This document shows positions 18,642 to 26,994 of a DNA stretch of 64,000 nucleotides, one piece after another (position 1 is the stretch's first letter; every line of letters begins with the position of its first letter). The stretch comes from CAZJWR01 sp964549765 (GTDB taxonomy: Bacteria > Zixibacteria > MSB-5A5 > GN15 > JAAZOE01): assembly GCA_964549765.1 (NCBI GenBank), contig CAZJWR010000011.1, positions 10,806 to 74,805 of the forward strand. The letters run 5' to 3'. The translations under genes were made by a program, and so were the position numbers. The notes under the pieces were generated by a model. It had not been told where the DNA came from and made no database searches. It saw only the letters and a program-made list of their open reading frames with translations.

Positions 18642-18919
18642 GCCACCACCTCCTTTTGATTCTCATCGGCGCGAACGCAATAGATTGCGAAATCGGGACA
18701 GAGCATTTCGCACAAGTCACAATTGACGCATTCTTCGGGTTTGACGGCGACGGGCGGATGGTATCCTTTGGAATTGAACTCTTCGGAAAGCTCCAGAACA
18801 CCCTTGGGACAATATTCGACGCAAAAACCGCATCCCTTGCAGCGTTCCTTGATAATGTGCAATTCACCCCGGGGAATTTTAAGTTTGTCGACGTCTAACG
18901 GGGTTCGCCAGAATTTCAT
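18638..18919 (-). CDS. korD: 2-oxoacid:ferredoxin oxidoreductase, delta (2[4Fe-4S]) subunit
   Basis: 93 residues with two ferredoxin motifs, C-K-G-C-G-F-C-V-E-Y-C-P (27-38) and C-V-N-C-D-L-C-E-M-L-C-P (about 64-75). It delivers electrons from the Kor catalytic subunits to ferredoxin or to the adjacent Hdr. GGGGGAGG lies just upstream of the ATG. It is separated from hdrB by 88 nt that contain a hairpin at 18933-18952. Confidence 0.88.
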   Translation of the reverse strand: MKFWRTPLDVDKLKIPRGELHIIKERCKGCGFCVEYCPKGVLELSEEFNSKGYHPPVAVKPEECVNCDLCEMLCPDFAIYCVRADENQKEVVA

Positions 18920-18932
18920 AGGGCCTCCCCCG

Positions 18933-18952
18933 GCCGGCTCGGAACGGCCGGC
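18933..18952 (-). promoter_or_regulatory. Intercistronic hairpin upstream of korD
   Basis: GCCGGC pairs with GCCGGC around an 8-nt loop between hdrB and korD. It could be an mRNA-processing or stability element; there is no T run for a terminator. Confidence 0.4.
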
Positions 18953-19007
18953 GCGGCTGTGTCGGTTCGAACTACAATGTATACTTTATCGTATCAAAAC
19001 CTTCGAA

Positions 19008-19880
19008 TCAAGCCGCCATGAGTTTGAGCAGGCGTTCGGCTTTCACCTTGTGCATATGCAGGCCGACGTCTTTCGGATCCAACCCCTGGGCAATGCCGAG
19101 CAGCTGGAAATAATACACGATCGGCACGTCGAAGGTCCTTTTCAATTTTCGTCCCAACACAATCTGCCCCAGGTCAAACTCGTCGAAACAAGTCGGGCAG
19201 ATCAGTCCCATACAGTCGGCATTATGGCTTTTTATCGTGTCCAGTATCTCTGCGACCATATGATCGGGGATGGCATCGGTCATGCAGGCACGGCCGCAGC
19301 AGAGTAGTGTTTTTTCATGATGAATCGGCTCGGCGCCGATGGCTTTGAGCAGATTTTCCAGGATCGTCGGCCGGTTGGGGTCGTCGACGCGCATTACCCG
19401 CGAGGGTTTGAGCAGATGGCAGCCGTAATGAACCGCCACCCGCAAACCCGTCAGCGGCCGGGTGACGGTTTCGGCGATACGCTCCATACCGAAATCGTCG
19501 CGCAGGACGGTGACGGCGTGCCGGACATTGATCGATCCCTTGTACTGCCGCCCGATTTTCTTCAGCCGACGATTGACCCGTTCGCGAAGATCATCGTCTT
19601 CCTTAAGAGCCAGGTTGGTTTCGGATAGAGTGGCGGTGCATCCGGAGCAGGTGGTGATAATATCATGGCCGGTATCCTCGGCTAGAGAAATATTCCTCGC
19701 CGCGAGCGTATACCAGTCCTCCTTGTTGGAAGCCTGGAAGTAAATCGGATCGGGACAGCAGGAAAACCCCTCGACGTCGACGAGGTCGCACCCGACGGTG
19801 GTCATGGTGCGCCTGACGGCGGCCTCGAACCACGGATATTTGGTCGTCATCATACAGCCGAAGAACGGGACGTATTTCAT
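19008..19880 (-). CDS. hdrB: Heterodisulfide reductase subunit B-like
   Basis: 290 residues from ATG 19880; a GTG three codons earlier is possible, but GGGGGTGGG precedes the ATG and HdrB proteins normally start M-K-Y-x-x-F-x-G-C. Two CCG domains: F-F-G-C, F-S-C-C-P-D-P, T-C-S-G-C (first), and Y-G-C-H-L-L-K-P-S, L-L-C-C-G-R-A-C, C-P-T-C (second). These bind the noncubane [4Fe-4S] clusters that cleave a disulfide. It follows the hdrC stop by one base and forms an HdrBC pair independent of the HdrD fusion further down. Confidence 0.85.
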   Translation of the reverse strand: MKYVPFFGCMMTTKYPWFEAAVRRTMTTVGCDLVDVEGFSCCPDPIYFQASNKEDWYTLAARNISLAEDTGHDIITTCSGCTATLSETNLALKEDDDLRERVNRRLKKIGRQYKGSINVRHAVTVLRDDFGMERIAETVTRPLTGLRVAVHYGCHLLKPSRVMRVDDPNRPTILENLLKAIGAEPIHHEKTLLCCGRACMTDAIPDHMVAEILDTIKSHNADCMGLICPTCFDEFDLGQIVLGRKLKRTFDVPIVYYFQLLGIAQGLDPKDVGLHMHKVKAERLLKLMAA

Positions 19881-19881
19881 A

Positions 19882-20379
19882 TCACCCACCCCCGATCAGT
19901 TTCTTGATCTCATCCACGGGAACGTCCTTCAGCGGTTTGAGGCCGAATTCCGCCCGGCGTTTCTCGACCAGCGAGGTGACTTTGGTGGTGATGCCATAAT
20001 CAACGACGCTGGATGATATCTGGGGGACAAGATCGGGTGATTTACCCTCTCTGACGCACAGGTTTTTGAGCGCGATGATGACATCGACCGGCCGCACGTC
20101 CTGGGGGCATCGTTCCGAGCAGGTGTAGCAGTTGGTGCAGTCCCAAATCTCGGAATCGCGCCTGATCAACTCGTCCTCGAAACCGAGCAGCGCCTTGAGG
20201 ATAATCAATCGCGGATTGAACGAATCGGAATAGTTGTTGGCCGGACAGTCGGCGACACACGCCCCGCATTGATAACAGAAGTTATGTCGATAGCCTTCGG
20301 CGATCCCGTTCAATTTCTCGCGAAAGGCGAAATTGATCTCGTATACATCCCCGGATGGCAGAGTAGTCCGTTCCACCAA
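19882..20379 (-). CDS. hdrC: Heterodisulfide reductase subunit C-like ferredoxin
   Basis: 165 residues, predicted TTG start at 20379 with AGGTGG about 7 nt upstream; GTG at 20376 is the alternative. Two motifs C-Y-Q-C-G-A-C-V-A-D-C-P (35-46) and C-T-N-C-Y-T-C-S-E-R-C-P (about 81-92) bind [4Fe-4S] clusters that relay electrons from HdrA to HdrB. The S-F-N-P-R-L-I segment after the first motif is typical of HdrC. It is the first gene of the twelve-gene minus-strand operon. Confidence 0.83.
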   Translation of the reverse strand: MVERTTLPSGDVYEINFAFREKLNGIAEGYRHNFCYQCGACVADCPANNYSDSFNPRLIILKALLGFEDELIRRDSEIWDCTNCYTCSERCPQDVRPVDVIIALKNLCVREGKSPDLVPQISSSVVDYGITTKVTSLVEKRRAEFGLKPLKDVPVDEIKKLIGGG

Positions 20380-20688
20380 TCATTTCCACCTGTTGAAGTT
20401 CGTGCAAAGATGCTATGTAAATGAAAAGACCAAAGCGAGTTGTCGTGTGACCTGTATTTAATTTAAGATATCTTTCCTCGATGTCAATGCTTTTTCGTGC
20501 ATAATATTCTCGCTTATTGCAAAAAACCGCAACGGATTTGGGAAAAATAAATCTTTACGAAAAAGTAATAATTATCGCAACGCCCCGCTCGGGGCTTGCA
20601 AACCGGCGCTGGGCGCTCGGTCAATTCCCGCGGGCAAATGAAAAGGCCCGCCGCACGCGGCGAGCCTTCAAATTCGATCCTCTCGAAT
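20380..20688. other. Non-coding stretch upstream of hdrC
   Basis: About 300 nt with no credible gene. It holds the caspase-gene terminator (20643-20668), a short GCCCCG/CGGGGC hairpin near 20582-20595, and an AT-rich section (20440-20580) where the promoter of the Hdr/Kor operon should lie. I could not pick a convincing -35/-10 pair. Confidence 0.6.
20643..20668 (-). terminator. Terminator after the caspase-like gene
   Basis: On the minus strand AAGGCTCGCCGC pairs with GCGGCGGGCCTT (one G-T pair) and is followed by TTTTCATTT, 21 nt past the stop at 20689. Confidence 0.85.
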
Positions 20689-21567
20689 TTACATATCGAA
20701 CATGCCGTCGTATTGGTCGGTATGATTAGGGCAGACGCGAACATGATAGTGCTTTGCCCATGCTCTCATGCCGCTTTCGGCGTACGAGGCGCAATCTTCT
20801 CCGTAAATAAGACCCTGATCCTCGGCTCCCTCCAGGAAGAAATAGGTCCAGGCGCCTTGGTTGAGATCGGGGGCATCATACGAATAGCAATTCATCGACG
20901 CCGTCGCCATCAAGGTGCCGGTGGTAACGTCGGAGTGGAAATCGATCAACTCGCAGGCGTCCATCGTCACCAGCTTTTTGGTGCAATTGACGGCGTTGAA
21001 ATAGGACATCACATAGCCGTGGGTGACATAATACAGGTCGGTCGAAATAATGCTCGATCCGTACCCCGGCGCCTTGGCGCCGTGGCCGGAATAACAAAAG
21101 CAAATTTCATCGCCCGGCGAGGCGTTGGCGATCAACCATTGCAGGCCGGCGGTAATGGCGTCGGCAGTGGCGTTGCGATTGAGGTCAACGCGGCAGGTAA
21201 AACCCTGGCTTTGATAATAACTTTTCATCGCCGCCGCATCGTCATCACAAAATTGCAGGTCGTTGGCAGTTCCCTCATAATCGGAAATACCCACGATGTA
21301 CGCGTATTTGTGGGCGGGGTTCGGATTGGGGTCGGCGCTTCCCGTATCCGGCGGCGGTGGCGGGGGCTTCTTCTCCAACGACATTACCGTTATCGGTTCC
21401 TTGATAAAATGAGTGACGACATCCGCTGGACGGGTTTCAACAAATTCCGGCCGTTGGACCAACGTGATCTGCGAAACGTCCGGTTGTGTAACGGTGGGTG
21501 AGTCGCTGCAACTGGCAAACATAAGTATCATGCTGCCCAGAGCCAACAGCAATAGGAGTTTCCTCAT
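20689..21567 (-). CDS. Caspase-like (peptidase C14) lipoprotein
   Basis: 292 residues. Lipoprotein signal with lipobox M-F-A-S-C (Cys about 20), a Pro-rich linker (P-P-P-P-P-P near 68-73), then a caspase-fold domain starting Y-A-Y-I-V-G-I-S-D-Y. The catalytic His is in C-Y-S-G-H-G (about 158-163) and the Cys in T-M-D-A-C-E-L (about 200). Bacterial caspase-like proteases (metacaspases/orthocaspases) usually cleave after basic residues; this one would face the periplasm or cell surface. It is monocistronic, with its own terminator. Confidence 0.85.
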   Translation of the reverse strand: MRKLLLLLALGSMILMFASCSDSPTVTQPDVSQITLVQRPEFVETRPADVVTHFIKEPITVMSLEKKPPPPPPDTGSADPNPNPAHKYAYIVGISDYEGTANDLQFCDDDAAAMKSYYQSQGFTCRVDLNRNATADAITAGLQWLIANASPGDEICFCYSGHGAKAPGYGSSIISTDLYYVTHGYVMSYFNAVNCTKKLVTMDACELIDFHSDVTTGTLMATASMNCYSYDAPDLNQGAWTYFFLEGAEDQGLIYGEDCASYAESGMRAWAKHYHVRVCPNHTDQYDGMFDM

Positions 21568-21793
21568 AACCTCCTCCTTACAGATGGGTTTAATGATGAA
21601 TTATATATTGAAAAAGGTGGGATTATTCGACTCACTTCAACTCTACCCCTGTGAAAAGCCAACCGTCACACTGTAGCCGAAAATATTACATTTACAACAA
21701 ATATAGATCAAGTTAAAAATGATACAAGCGAAATTTTTTTTGCCGGCGGCGGTATTTTCACCGATAATTTTGTGATTTTTTTCGCAAATCCTC

Positions 21794-21821
21794 TTGACTA
21801 ACGGCCGAAACAAGGTAAATT
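21794..21821 (+). promoter_or_regulatory. Promoter of the fur-feo operon
   Basis: TTGACT (21794-21799), 16-nt spacer, TAAATT (21816-21821). The -10 is overlapped by the operator-like palindrome below. Confidence 0.5.
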
Positions 21822-21837
21822 GAAAATGAGTTTCAAT
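21819..21837 (+). promoter_or_regulatory. Fur-box-like palindrome
   Basis: ATTGAAA-ATGAG-TTTCAAT, a 7-bp perfect inverted repeat with a 5-nt centre, overlapping the -10 of the predicted fur promoter. AT-rich 7-1-7-type palindromes are typical Fur operators; autoregulation is inferred. Confidence 0.55.
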
Positions 21838-21857
21838 TTCGTTGACGGGAGCGACCG

Positions 21858-22304
21858 ATGGTCGAAGGAGAACGACAGATTTTCGGCGCCTATATCAAGG
21901 CGGAAGGACTCAAGGTCACCGCCCAGCGCACCCATATCCTCGACGCCTTTCTTGGCACCGACAAGCACGTCTCGGTCGAGGACGTCTACGTTCTGGCCAA
22001 TCGCGGCAAACGGCGGGTGGGGTTCGCTACCGTCTGGCGGACGATGAAGCTGATCGCCGATTGCGGGCTGGCCCGAGAAGTCGCGTTCGATGACGGCGTG
22101 TCCCGATTCGAACATACCCACGGCAAAAGTCATCATCATCACTTGATCTGCACCCGATGCAAGAGGGTCATCGAGTTTACCAGCGAGGAGTTGGATGCGG
22201 TCGAAAGGTCGATTGCCGAGGACTATGAATTCGAGCTGCACTCGCACCGGTTCGAAATATTCGGGCTGTGCAAAACCTGCCGCCGGAAGAAGGCGAGAAG
22301 ATGA
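21858..22304 (+). CDS. fur: Fur-family metal-responsive repressor
   Basis: 148 residues. Winged-helix N-terminus with V-T-A-Q-R-T-H-I-L-D-A-F (19-30) and the recognition segment G-F-A-T-V-W-R-T-M-K-L. The metal site is H-S-H/His-run type: H-G-K-S-H-H-H-H-L-I-C-T-R-C (about 92-105), with a second zinc pair C-K-T-C near 140. The position directly upstream of feoAB makes an iron-sensing Fur more likely than Zur or PerR. GGGAG lies upstream of the ATG. Confidence 0.88.
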   Translation: MVEGERQIFGAYIKAEGLKVTAQRTHILDAFLGTDKHVSVEDVYVLANRGKRRVGFATVWRTMKLIADCGLAREVAFDDGVSRFEHTHGKSHHHHLICTRCKRVIEFTSEELDAVERSIAEDYEFELHSHRFEIFGLCKTCRRKKARR

Positions 22305-22423
22305 GATCGAAGAAGACGCTCAATCAAGACGGACGACGCCGCCAACGTACACGGTGGAGGCGACGCTTAAGCCAGCTCCGGCCCTTTGCCGAAAATGGCG
22401 GGAAGATTCAAAAAGAGGAAGCT

Positions 22424-22672
22424 ATGAACGACATCGGGAATAAATTGACGTTGAGTAGTACCAAGACGGGTAAATCATACACGCTGGTCGGGTTTGACGG
22501 CGGCCAGCGACTCCGGGAGAAAATCTATTCCATGGGGCTGAATTCGGGCGCAATATTCACCATTATCAGCAACCCCGGCTACGGACCGGTGGGGCTTGAA
22601 GTCCGCCAGACGCGGCTCGGCATCGGGCGCGGCATGGCCGTCAAGATCAAGGTGCGGGAAGTTGAGACATAA
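22424..22672 (+). CDS. feoA: Ferrous iron transport protein A
   Basis: 82 residues from ATG 22424, with GAGGA 5-7 nt upstream; longer in-frame extensions lack homology. SH3-like FeoA domain: L-V-G-F-D-G-G-Q-R-L-R-E-K-I-Y-S-M-G-L (about 22-40), then G-P-V-G-L-E-V and G-R-G-M-A-V-K-I. FeoA assists FeoB in ferrous iron uptake at the cytoplasmic side. Its stop overlaps the predicted feoB start. Confidence 0.88.
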   Translation: MNDIGNKLTLSSTKTGKSYTLVGFDGGQRLREKIYSMGLNSGAIFTIISNPGYGPVGLEVRQTRLGIGRGMAVKIKVREVET

Positions 22673-24821
22673 CGACCGGCCGCTCGTGGTCGCCCTCGCG
22701 GGCAACCCAAATTCCGGCAAAACCACTATTTTCAATAACCTCACGGGAGCCAACCAGCATGTCGGCAACTATCCCGGTGTGACGGTCGAACGAAAAGAAG
22801 GATTTCTGACCTTCCGGAACCGTCGCGTTAAAATCGTCGACCTGCCCGGAACGTATTCCCTGTCAGCCTATTCCATCGAAGAGATCATCGCCCGTAAATT
22901 CATTATCGACGAACATCCCGACGTCGTCATCGATATTGTCGACGCCGTCAATATCGAGCGGAATTTATATCTGACCACGCAGCTATTGGAACTGGGCACG
23001 CCGCTGGTCATCGCGATGAATATGACCGACATGGCCGTCAGCCGGGGCGTCATCACCGACGACAAACGTCTCTCTCAGCTTCTGAACGTCCCCGTCGTGC
23101 CAACCATCGGCAACAAGCGCAAAGGCATGGATGAATTGCTTCAGGCGGCGGTGGATATCGCCGAGAATCTCGACCGCCCCTCCCCTGCCACGGTCAATTA
23201 TGGCCGCGACTTCGAGGGCGAATTGGCCAGCCTGACCGATGTCCTCTACGATTCCGATATATCCTTCAATGGATACCAGCCGCGCTGGGTGGCATTGAAG
23301 CTCCTCGAAGGGGACGACGAAATTTCCCGGCTGATAGAGAGTCAGCCCTCCGGTGAACAGGTTTCGGCCGCCGCCCAGAGGGGACGAAATCGGGTTGAAA
23401 TGCTCTTCGGCGATACCGCTTCGGGCGTCATTTCCGATCAGAGATATGGATTTATCAGCGGCGCCTGCTCCGAAGCAACGACTTTGACGGGGCAGCAACG
23501 GCATAACATTTCGGACGCCGTCGATCTGGCCCTCATCCATCCTATTCTGGGCCTGCCGATATTCGCCTTTCTGATGTGGCTGATGTTCAACCTGGTGTTC
23601 ACCTTGGGCGAGAAACCGATGGAGTGGATCGAGGCCGGCATCGGCGCTCTGGCGGTATTTTTATCGTCGGTTCTCCCGCCGAGCCTGCTCAGTTCGCTCT
23701 TGATCGACGGTGTTATCGCCGGCGTGGGAGGAGTTATTGTCTTCTTGCCGAATATCATGCTTTTATTTCTGGCGGTAGCCATACTGGAAGACACCGGTTA
23801 CATGGCGCGGGCGGCGTTTGTCATGGATCGATTGATGCACAAAATCGGGCTTCACGGCAAATCGTTTATTCCGATGTTAATCGGGTTCGGGTGTACGGTC
23901 CCGGCCTATATGAGCAGCCGTATCCTCGAAGATCGCACCGACCGATTGGTGACGATGCACGTGACGACGTTTATGAGCTGCGGCGCGCGATTGCCGGTGT
24001 ATATCCTCGTCTGCGGCGCGTTCTGGCCGCATCATGCCGGGAACGTCGTTTTCTCCATTTATGCTCTGGGAGTGGTGGTGGCCGTCGGCATGGTCAAGCT
24101 CCTGCGGGCGACGCGGTTCAAAGGCATGTCGTCGCCGTTTATCATGGAGTTGCCGCCGTATCGCGTGCCGACACTCAGAAGCCTCGGGCTTCATATGTGG
24201 GAACGGTCGTGGCTGTATGTGCGCAAAGCAGGAACGATCATTTTGGGTATTGCGATCATTGTCTGGTTTATTACGACTTTTCCCGTGAAAAACGATTTCA
24301 GTCGAGATTACCCGACCATGATTCAAGACGCCCAAGCCGCACAGAACGCGGGGCAGGTCACGGGAGCCGATGCCGGGAAGCAGATCATGCAATACAAAAA
24401 TGCGATGGCGTCGGAGCGGATTGAATACAGTTTTGCCGGGCGGCTGGGGAAATTCATTGAGCCGGTTATCAAGCCGCTGGGGTTCGACTGGCGGCTGGGC
24501 ATTGCCTTGATATCGGGGTTTGCGGCCAAAGAGGTTGTCGTGTCCACGATGGGAACGATTTACGGCGTAGCCGATCCCAACGAGGAATCGGAATCGTTGC
24601 GTGAGAGACTCGCCTCCGATCCACGCTATTCGCATCTGATCGCATATGCGTTTCTGGTTTTTGTCCTGTTGTACATGCCGTGCATGGCATCGATGGCGGT
24701 TTTTCTCCGTGAGTCCGGGTCATCCAAGGAACTGATGTTTCAAATCGGCATGACGCTCACGCTGGCCTGGACGATGGCGTTGATCGTTTATCAGGGCGGG
24801 AAACTATTGGGCCTGGGGTAG
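22662..24821 (+). CDS. feoB: Ferrous iron transporter FeoB
   Basis: 719 residues from a TTG at 22662, overlapping feoA by 11 nt with AAGGTG about 10 nt upstream; a GTG at 22686 is the alternative, and no ATG fits. G-protein domain: G-N-P-N-S-G-K-T-T (14-22), D-L-P-G-T-Y-S-L-S, N-M-T-D (G4). Then a membrane domain with L-P-I-F-A-F-L-M-W, gate motif S-C-G-A-R-L-P-V-Y and G-F-G-C-T-V-P. GTP-dependent Fe2+ uptake across the inner membrane. Followed by the FeoB-associated small protein. Confidence 0.93.
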   Translation: MRHNDRPLVVALAGNPNSGKTTIFNNLTGANQHVGNYPGVTVERKEGFLTFRNRRVKIVDLPGTYSLSAYSIEEIIARKFIIDEHPDVVIDIVDAVNIERNLYLTTQLLELGTPLVIAMNMTDMAVSRGVITDDKRLSQLLNVPVVPTIGNKRKGMDELLQAAVDIAENLDRPSPATVNYGRDFEGELASLTDVLYDSDISFNGYQPRWVALKLLEGDDEISRLIESQPSGEQVSAAAQRGRNRVEMLFGDTASGVISDQRYGFISGACSEATTLTGQQRHNISDAVDLALIHPILGLPIFAFLMWLMFNLVFTLGEKPMEWIEAGIGALAVFLSSVLPPSLLSSLLIDGVIAGVGGVIVFLPNIMLLFLAVAILEDTGYMARAAFVMDRLMHKIGLHGKSFIPMLIGFGCTVPAYMSSRILEDRTDRLVTMHVTTFMSCGARLPVYILVCGAFWPHHAGNVVFSIYALGVVVAVGMVKLLRATRFKGMSSPFIMELPPYRVPTLRSLGLHMWERSWLYVRKAGTIILGIAIIVWFITTFPVKNDFSRDYPTMIQDAQAAQNAGQVTGADAGKQIMQYKNAMASERIEYSFAGRLGKFIEPVIKPLGFDWRLGIALISGFAAKEVVVSTMGTIYGVADPNEESESLRERLASDPRYSHLIAYAFLVFVLLYMPCMASMAVFLRESGSSKELMFQIGMTLTLAWTMALIVYQGGKLLGLG

Positions 24822-24845
24822 TGTTATTGAGAACGAGTATAGGGT

Positions 24846-25007
24846 ATGATAGAATATATCGTAATATTCGGAATTGTCGGTGTGGCCGCCTTCTTCGTCG
24901 GCCGTTACCTGTGGCGGGAGGCCAAATCAGGCCATTGCGCCAACTGCAACTGCGCCGTGAAGCGGCAGGCGTCATCCTCCGCTCCGTCGGATCGTTTTCC
25001 GGTATAA
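24846..25007 (+). CDS. FeoB-associated Cys-rich small membrane protein
   Basis: 53 residues: one N-terminal transmembrane helix (about 4-20) followed by R-Y-L-W-R-E and a short Cys motif C-A-N-C-N-C (31-36). Small proteins of this plan (one helix plus a CxxCxC tail) are repeatedly found next to feoB and are thought to assist iron transport. It starts 24 nt after feoB. Confidence 0.75.
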   Translation: MIEYIVIFGIVGVAAFFVGRYLWREAKSGHCANCNCAVKRQASSSAPSDRFPV

Positions 25008-25086
25008 TCCTTTACACATCTCCTCCGACTATTCGGTTTAGCGAAATGGCATGGATGCCTCATCTGTGCAATTTAATAAACCTATT

Positions 25087-25156
25087 GTCATTCCCGCGAA
25101 GGCGGGAATCCATGATTGCCAGCAGCATTATGGATACCCGTTTTCACGGGCATGAC
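25087..25156. repeat. Composite REP-like palindrome
   Basis: Two hairpins in inverted arrangement: TTCCCGC-GAAG-GCGGGAA and ACCCG-TTTT-CACGGGC, with outer ends GTCAT and ATGAC and inner ends CCATG and TATGG. The left half matches 8576-8605. Lies between the feo operon and xthA. Confidence 0.8.
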
Positions 25157-25215
25157 AAATATAAACATTAAGATTGATGAGAATCCGATTTTTCGACGGG
25201 CCCGTTCAGGCTATC

Positions 25216-25989
25216 TTATAGCGTCAATTCCACCCCCACCGGGCAGTGGTCGGAGCCCATGATTTCCGGCAGGATGAACGCCGATTTGACCTTCTCGCGT
25301 AAATTCTCGCTGACGAAAAAGTAGTCGATCCGCCAGCCGACGTTCCGGTCGCGGGCGCGGGTTTTCATATCCCACCAGCTATATTGGCCGGGCCGGTCAT
25401 TGAATATGCGAAACGTATCGACGAAACCGCGCTCGATGAATTTATCGATCCAGGCCCGTTCCTCGGGCAGAAAGCCGGAAGTCTTTTCGTTCTCCTTGGG
25501 CCGGGCAAGATCAATTTCCTTGTGGGCGGTATTCACGTCGCCGCATATGACGATCTTGTCGCCGTTATCGAGGCGTTTGGCGATGTGATCCAGAAACGCG
25601 TCATAAAAAGCCATTTTGTACTGCAGCCTCTCCGGTGACGATTTCCCGTTCGGGAAATAAATATTATGGAGGACGAAATTGTCGTACTCCGCTATCAACG
25701 TTCGGCCTTCTATGTCGAATTCGGGAATCCCGAAACCGGAAATGATCTTTTTGGGCTTCACACGGGAATACAGCGCGACGCCACTGTAGCCTTTTCGCTC
25801 GGCAGAAACGAATTGGCTGCGATAGCCGTCTATCTCCTTTAATTCGATGGGAATTTGGTCCTCGGTGGCTTTAATTTCCTGAAGGCATAAAATATCGGGC
25901 TTTTCGTCGAAAAACCACTTCATCGCGTTTTTCTTGTGGATGGCGCGGATGCCGTTGACATTCCATGAGAGTAGTCGAATCGATGCCAT
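25216..25989 (-). CDS. xthA: Exodeoxyribonuclease III
   Basis: 257 residues. Endonuclease/exonuclease/phosphatase fold with L-S-W-N-V-N-G-I-R-A (7-16), L-C-L-Q-E-I-K (34-40), C-G-D-V-N-T-A-H (about 148-155), W-R-I-D-Y-F-F-V and the terminal G-S-D-H-C-P-V. All catalytic residues (Asn, Glu, Asp, His) are present. It cuts at abasic sites in base-excision repair. The start overlaps the stop of the EamA transporter gene (TAATG), so the two are probably co-transcribed. Confidence 0.93.
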   Translation of the reverse strand: MASIRLLSWNVNGIRAIHKKNAMKWFFDEKPDILCLQEIKATEDQIPIELKEIDGYRSQFVSAERKGYSGVALYSRVKPKKIISGFGIPEFDIEGRTLIAEYDNFVLHNIYFPNGKSSPERLQYKMAFYDAFLDHIAKRLDNGDKIVICGDVNTAHKEIDLARPKENEKTSGFLPEERAWIDKFIERGFVDTFRIFNDRPGQYSWWDMKTRARDRNVGWRIDYFFVSENLREKVKSAFILPEIMGSDHCPVGVELTL

Positions 25990-26915
25990 TATTTGGTCTC
26001 CCCATTTTTATCTGCAGATAAATCGACGTCATTAACCAGCTGGGGCGTTTTGCGGCCGACCGGCGACGGCAATCCCGACAGGATCAGCGCCAGAAAGATC
26101 AGCAGGCCGCCCAGTGCGCGGCGCATAACGAACGCCTCTCCCCCCATCGTCCAGGCAAAAAGCGCCGCAAAGACCGGTTCGAGGGCGAAGATGAGCGACA
26201 CCCGGAGCGGTGAGGTGATTTTCTGGGCCAGCATTTGAATAACGAACGCCGACAGGGTCGGAAAAATCGCCAGAAAGACCATCACCCAAAACGCGTCGTC
26301 CGACCGGATGCCAAACGGCAGGCCGAGAACCAGCCCGGTCAGCAGACTGAAAACGCCGACCATGATGAACTGCTGGCAGCTGATAATGATCGGATCGACG
26401 CCGCCCTTCATATATTTGTCGGAATACAGCAGGTGCAGGGCATAGGTCATGGCGGCAATCAACGTCAGCATATCCCCCACGTTGACATATTGCATGCCGC
26501 CGGTGAGCACCCACAGGCCGGTCAGCGATACTGCCGAGGCAACAATTTCCAGAACAGTCGGCCGCCGCCTGAAAATTGTCCGCAGGAAAAACGGCACGAA
26601 AGCGACGAACAGTCCCGTAATGAATCCCGAATTGGTAGCGGTAGTGTATTTCAGGCCGATTGTCTGCGGGATATACAGCATCCAGAGCAAAAGCGCCACC
26701 CAGAACGCCTGCCGGAGACCGGTGAAAATCGGACGCCTTTTAATAAGAAGAAAAACGAGCAACACGGAACCGGCCAGGAGAAACCGATAGCCGACAAGTA
26801 TGACCGGGTCGATATCGTCGAGAATCGACTTGACCAGAAAGAAAGTCGCGCCCCAAATGGCGGCGGCGTACAGCAAACCGATATCGGCGGCCGTTTTTTT
26901 CATTTTCGAAGGCAT
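25989..26915 (-). CDS. EamA/DMT-family transporter
   Basis: 308 residues with about ten hydrophobic helices in two EamA repeats; A-A-I-W-G-A-T-F-F-L-V-K near residue 17 is the usual first-repeat signature, and F-A-L-E-P-V-F-A-A-L-F near 243 is the second-repeat equivalent. Drug/metabolite exporter of unknown substrate. The C-terminus is a polar tail. One-base overlap with xthA. Confidence 0.88.
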   Translation of the reverse strand: MPSKMKKTAADIGLLYAAAIWGATFFLVKSILDDIDPVILVGYRFLLAGSVLLVFLLIKRRPIFTGLRQAFWVALLLWMLYIPQTIGLKYTTATNSGFITGLFVAFVPFFLRTIFRRRPTVLEIVASAVSLTGLWVLTGGMQYVNVGDMLTLIAAMTYALHLLYSDKYMKGGVDPIIISCQQFIMVGVFSLLTGLVLGLPFGIRSDDAFWVMVFLAIFPTLSAFVIQMLAQKITSPLRVSLIFALEPVFAALFAWTMGGEAFVMRRALGGLLIFLALILSGLPSPVGRKTPQLVNDVDLSADKNGETK

Positions 26916-26994
26916 AAGACTCCGTCAATTTCATCCAAAACGGCGCTGATGTCAAAGCAATTTTGTAGGAGGCAGACGGTTTGCTTCGGAGACC

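Noticed and set aside
20689..21567. Caspase-like protein as the leader peptidase of the RiPP system
   Set aside because: 34 kb away, with its own terminator and a lipoprotein signal; no link visible.
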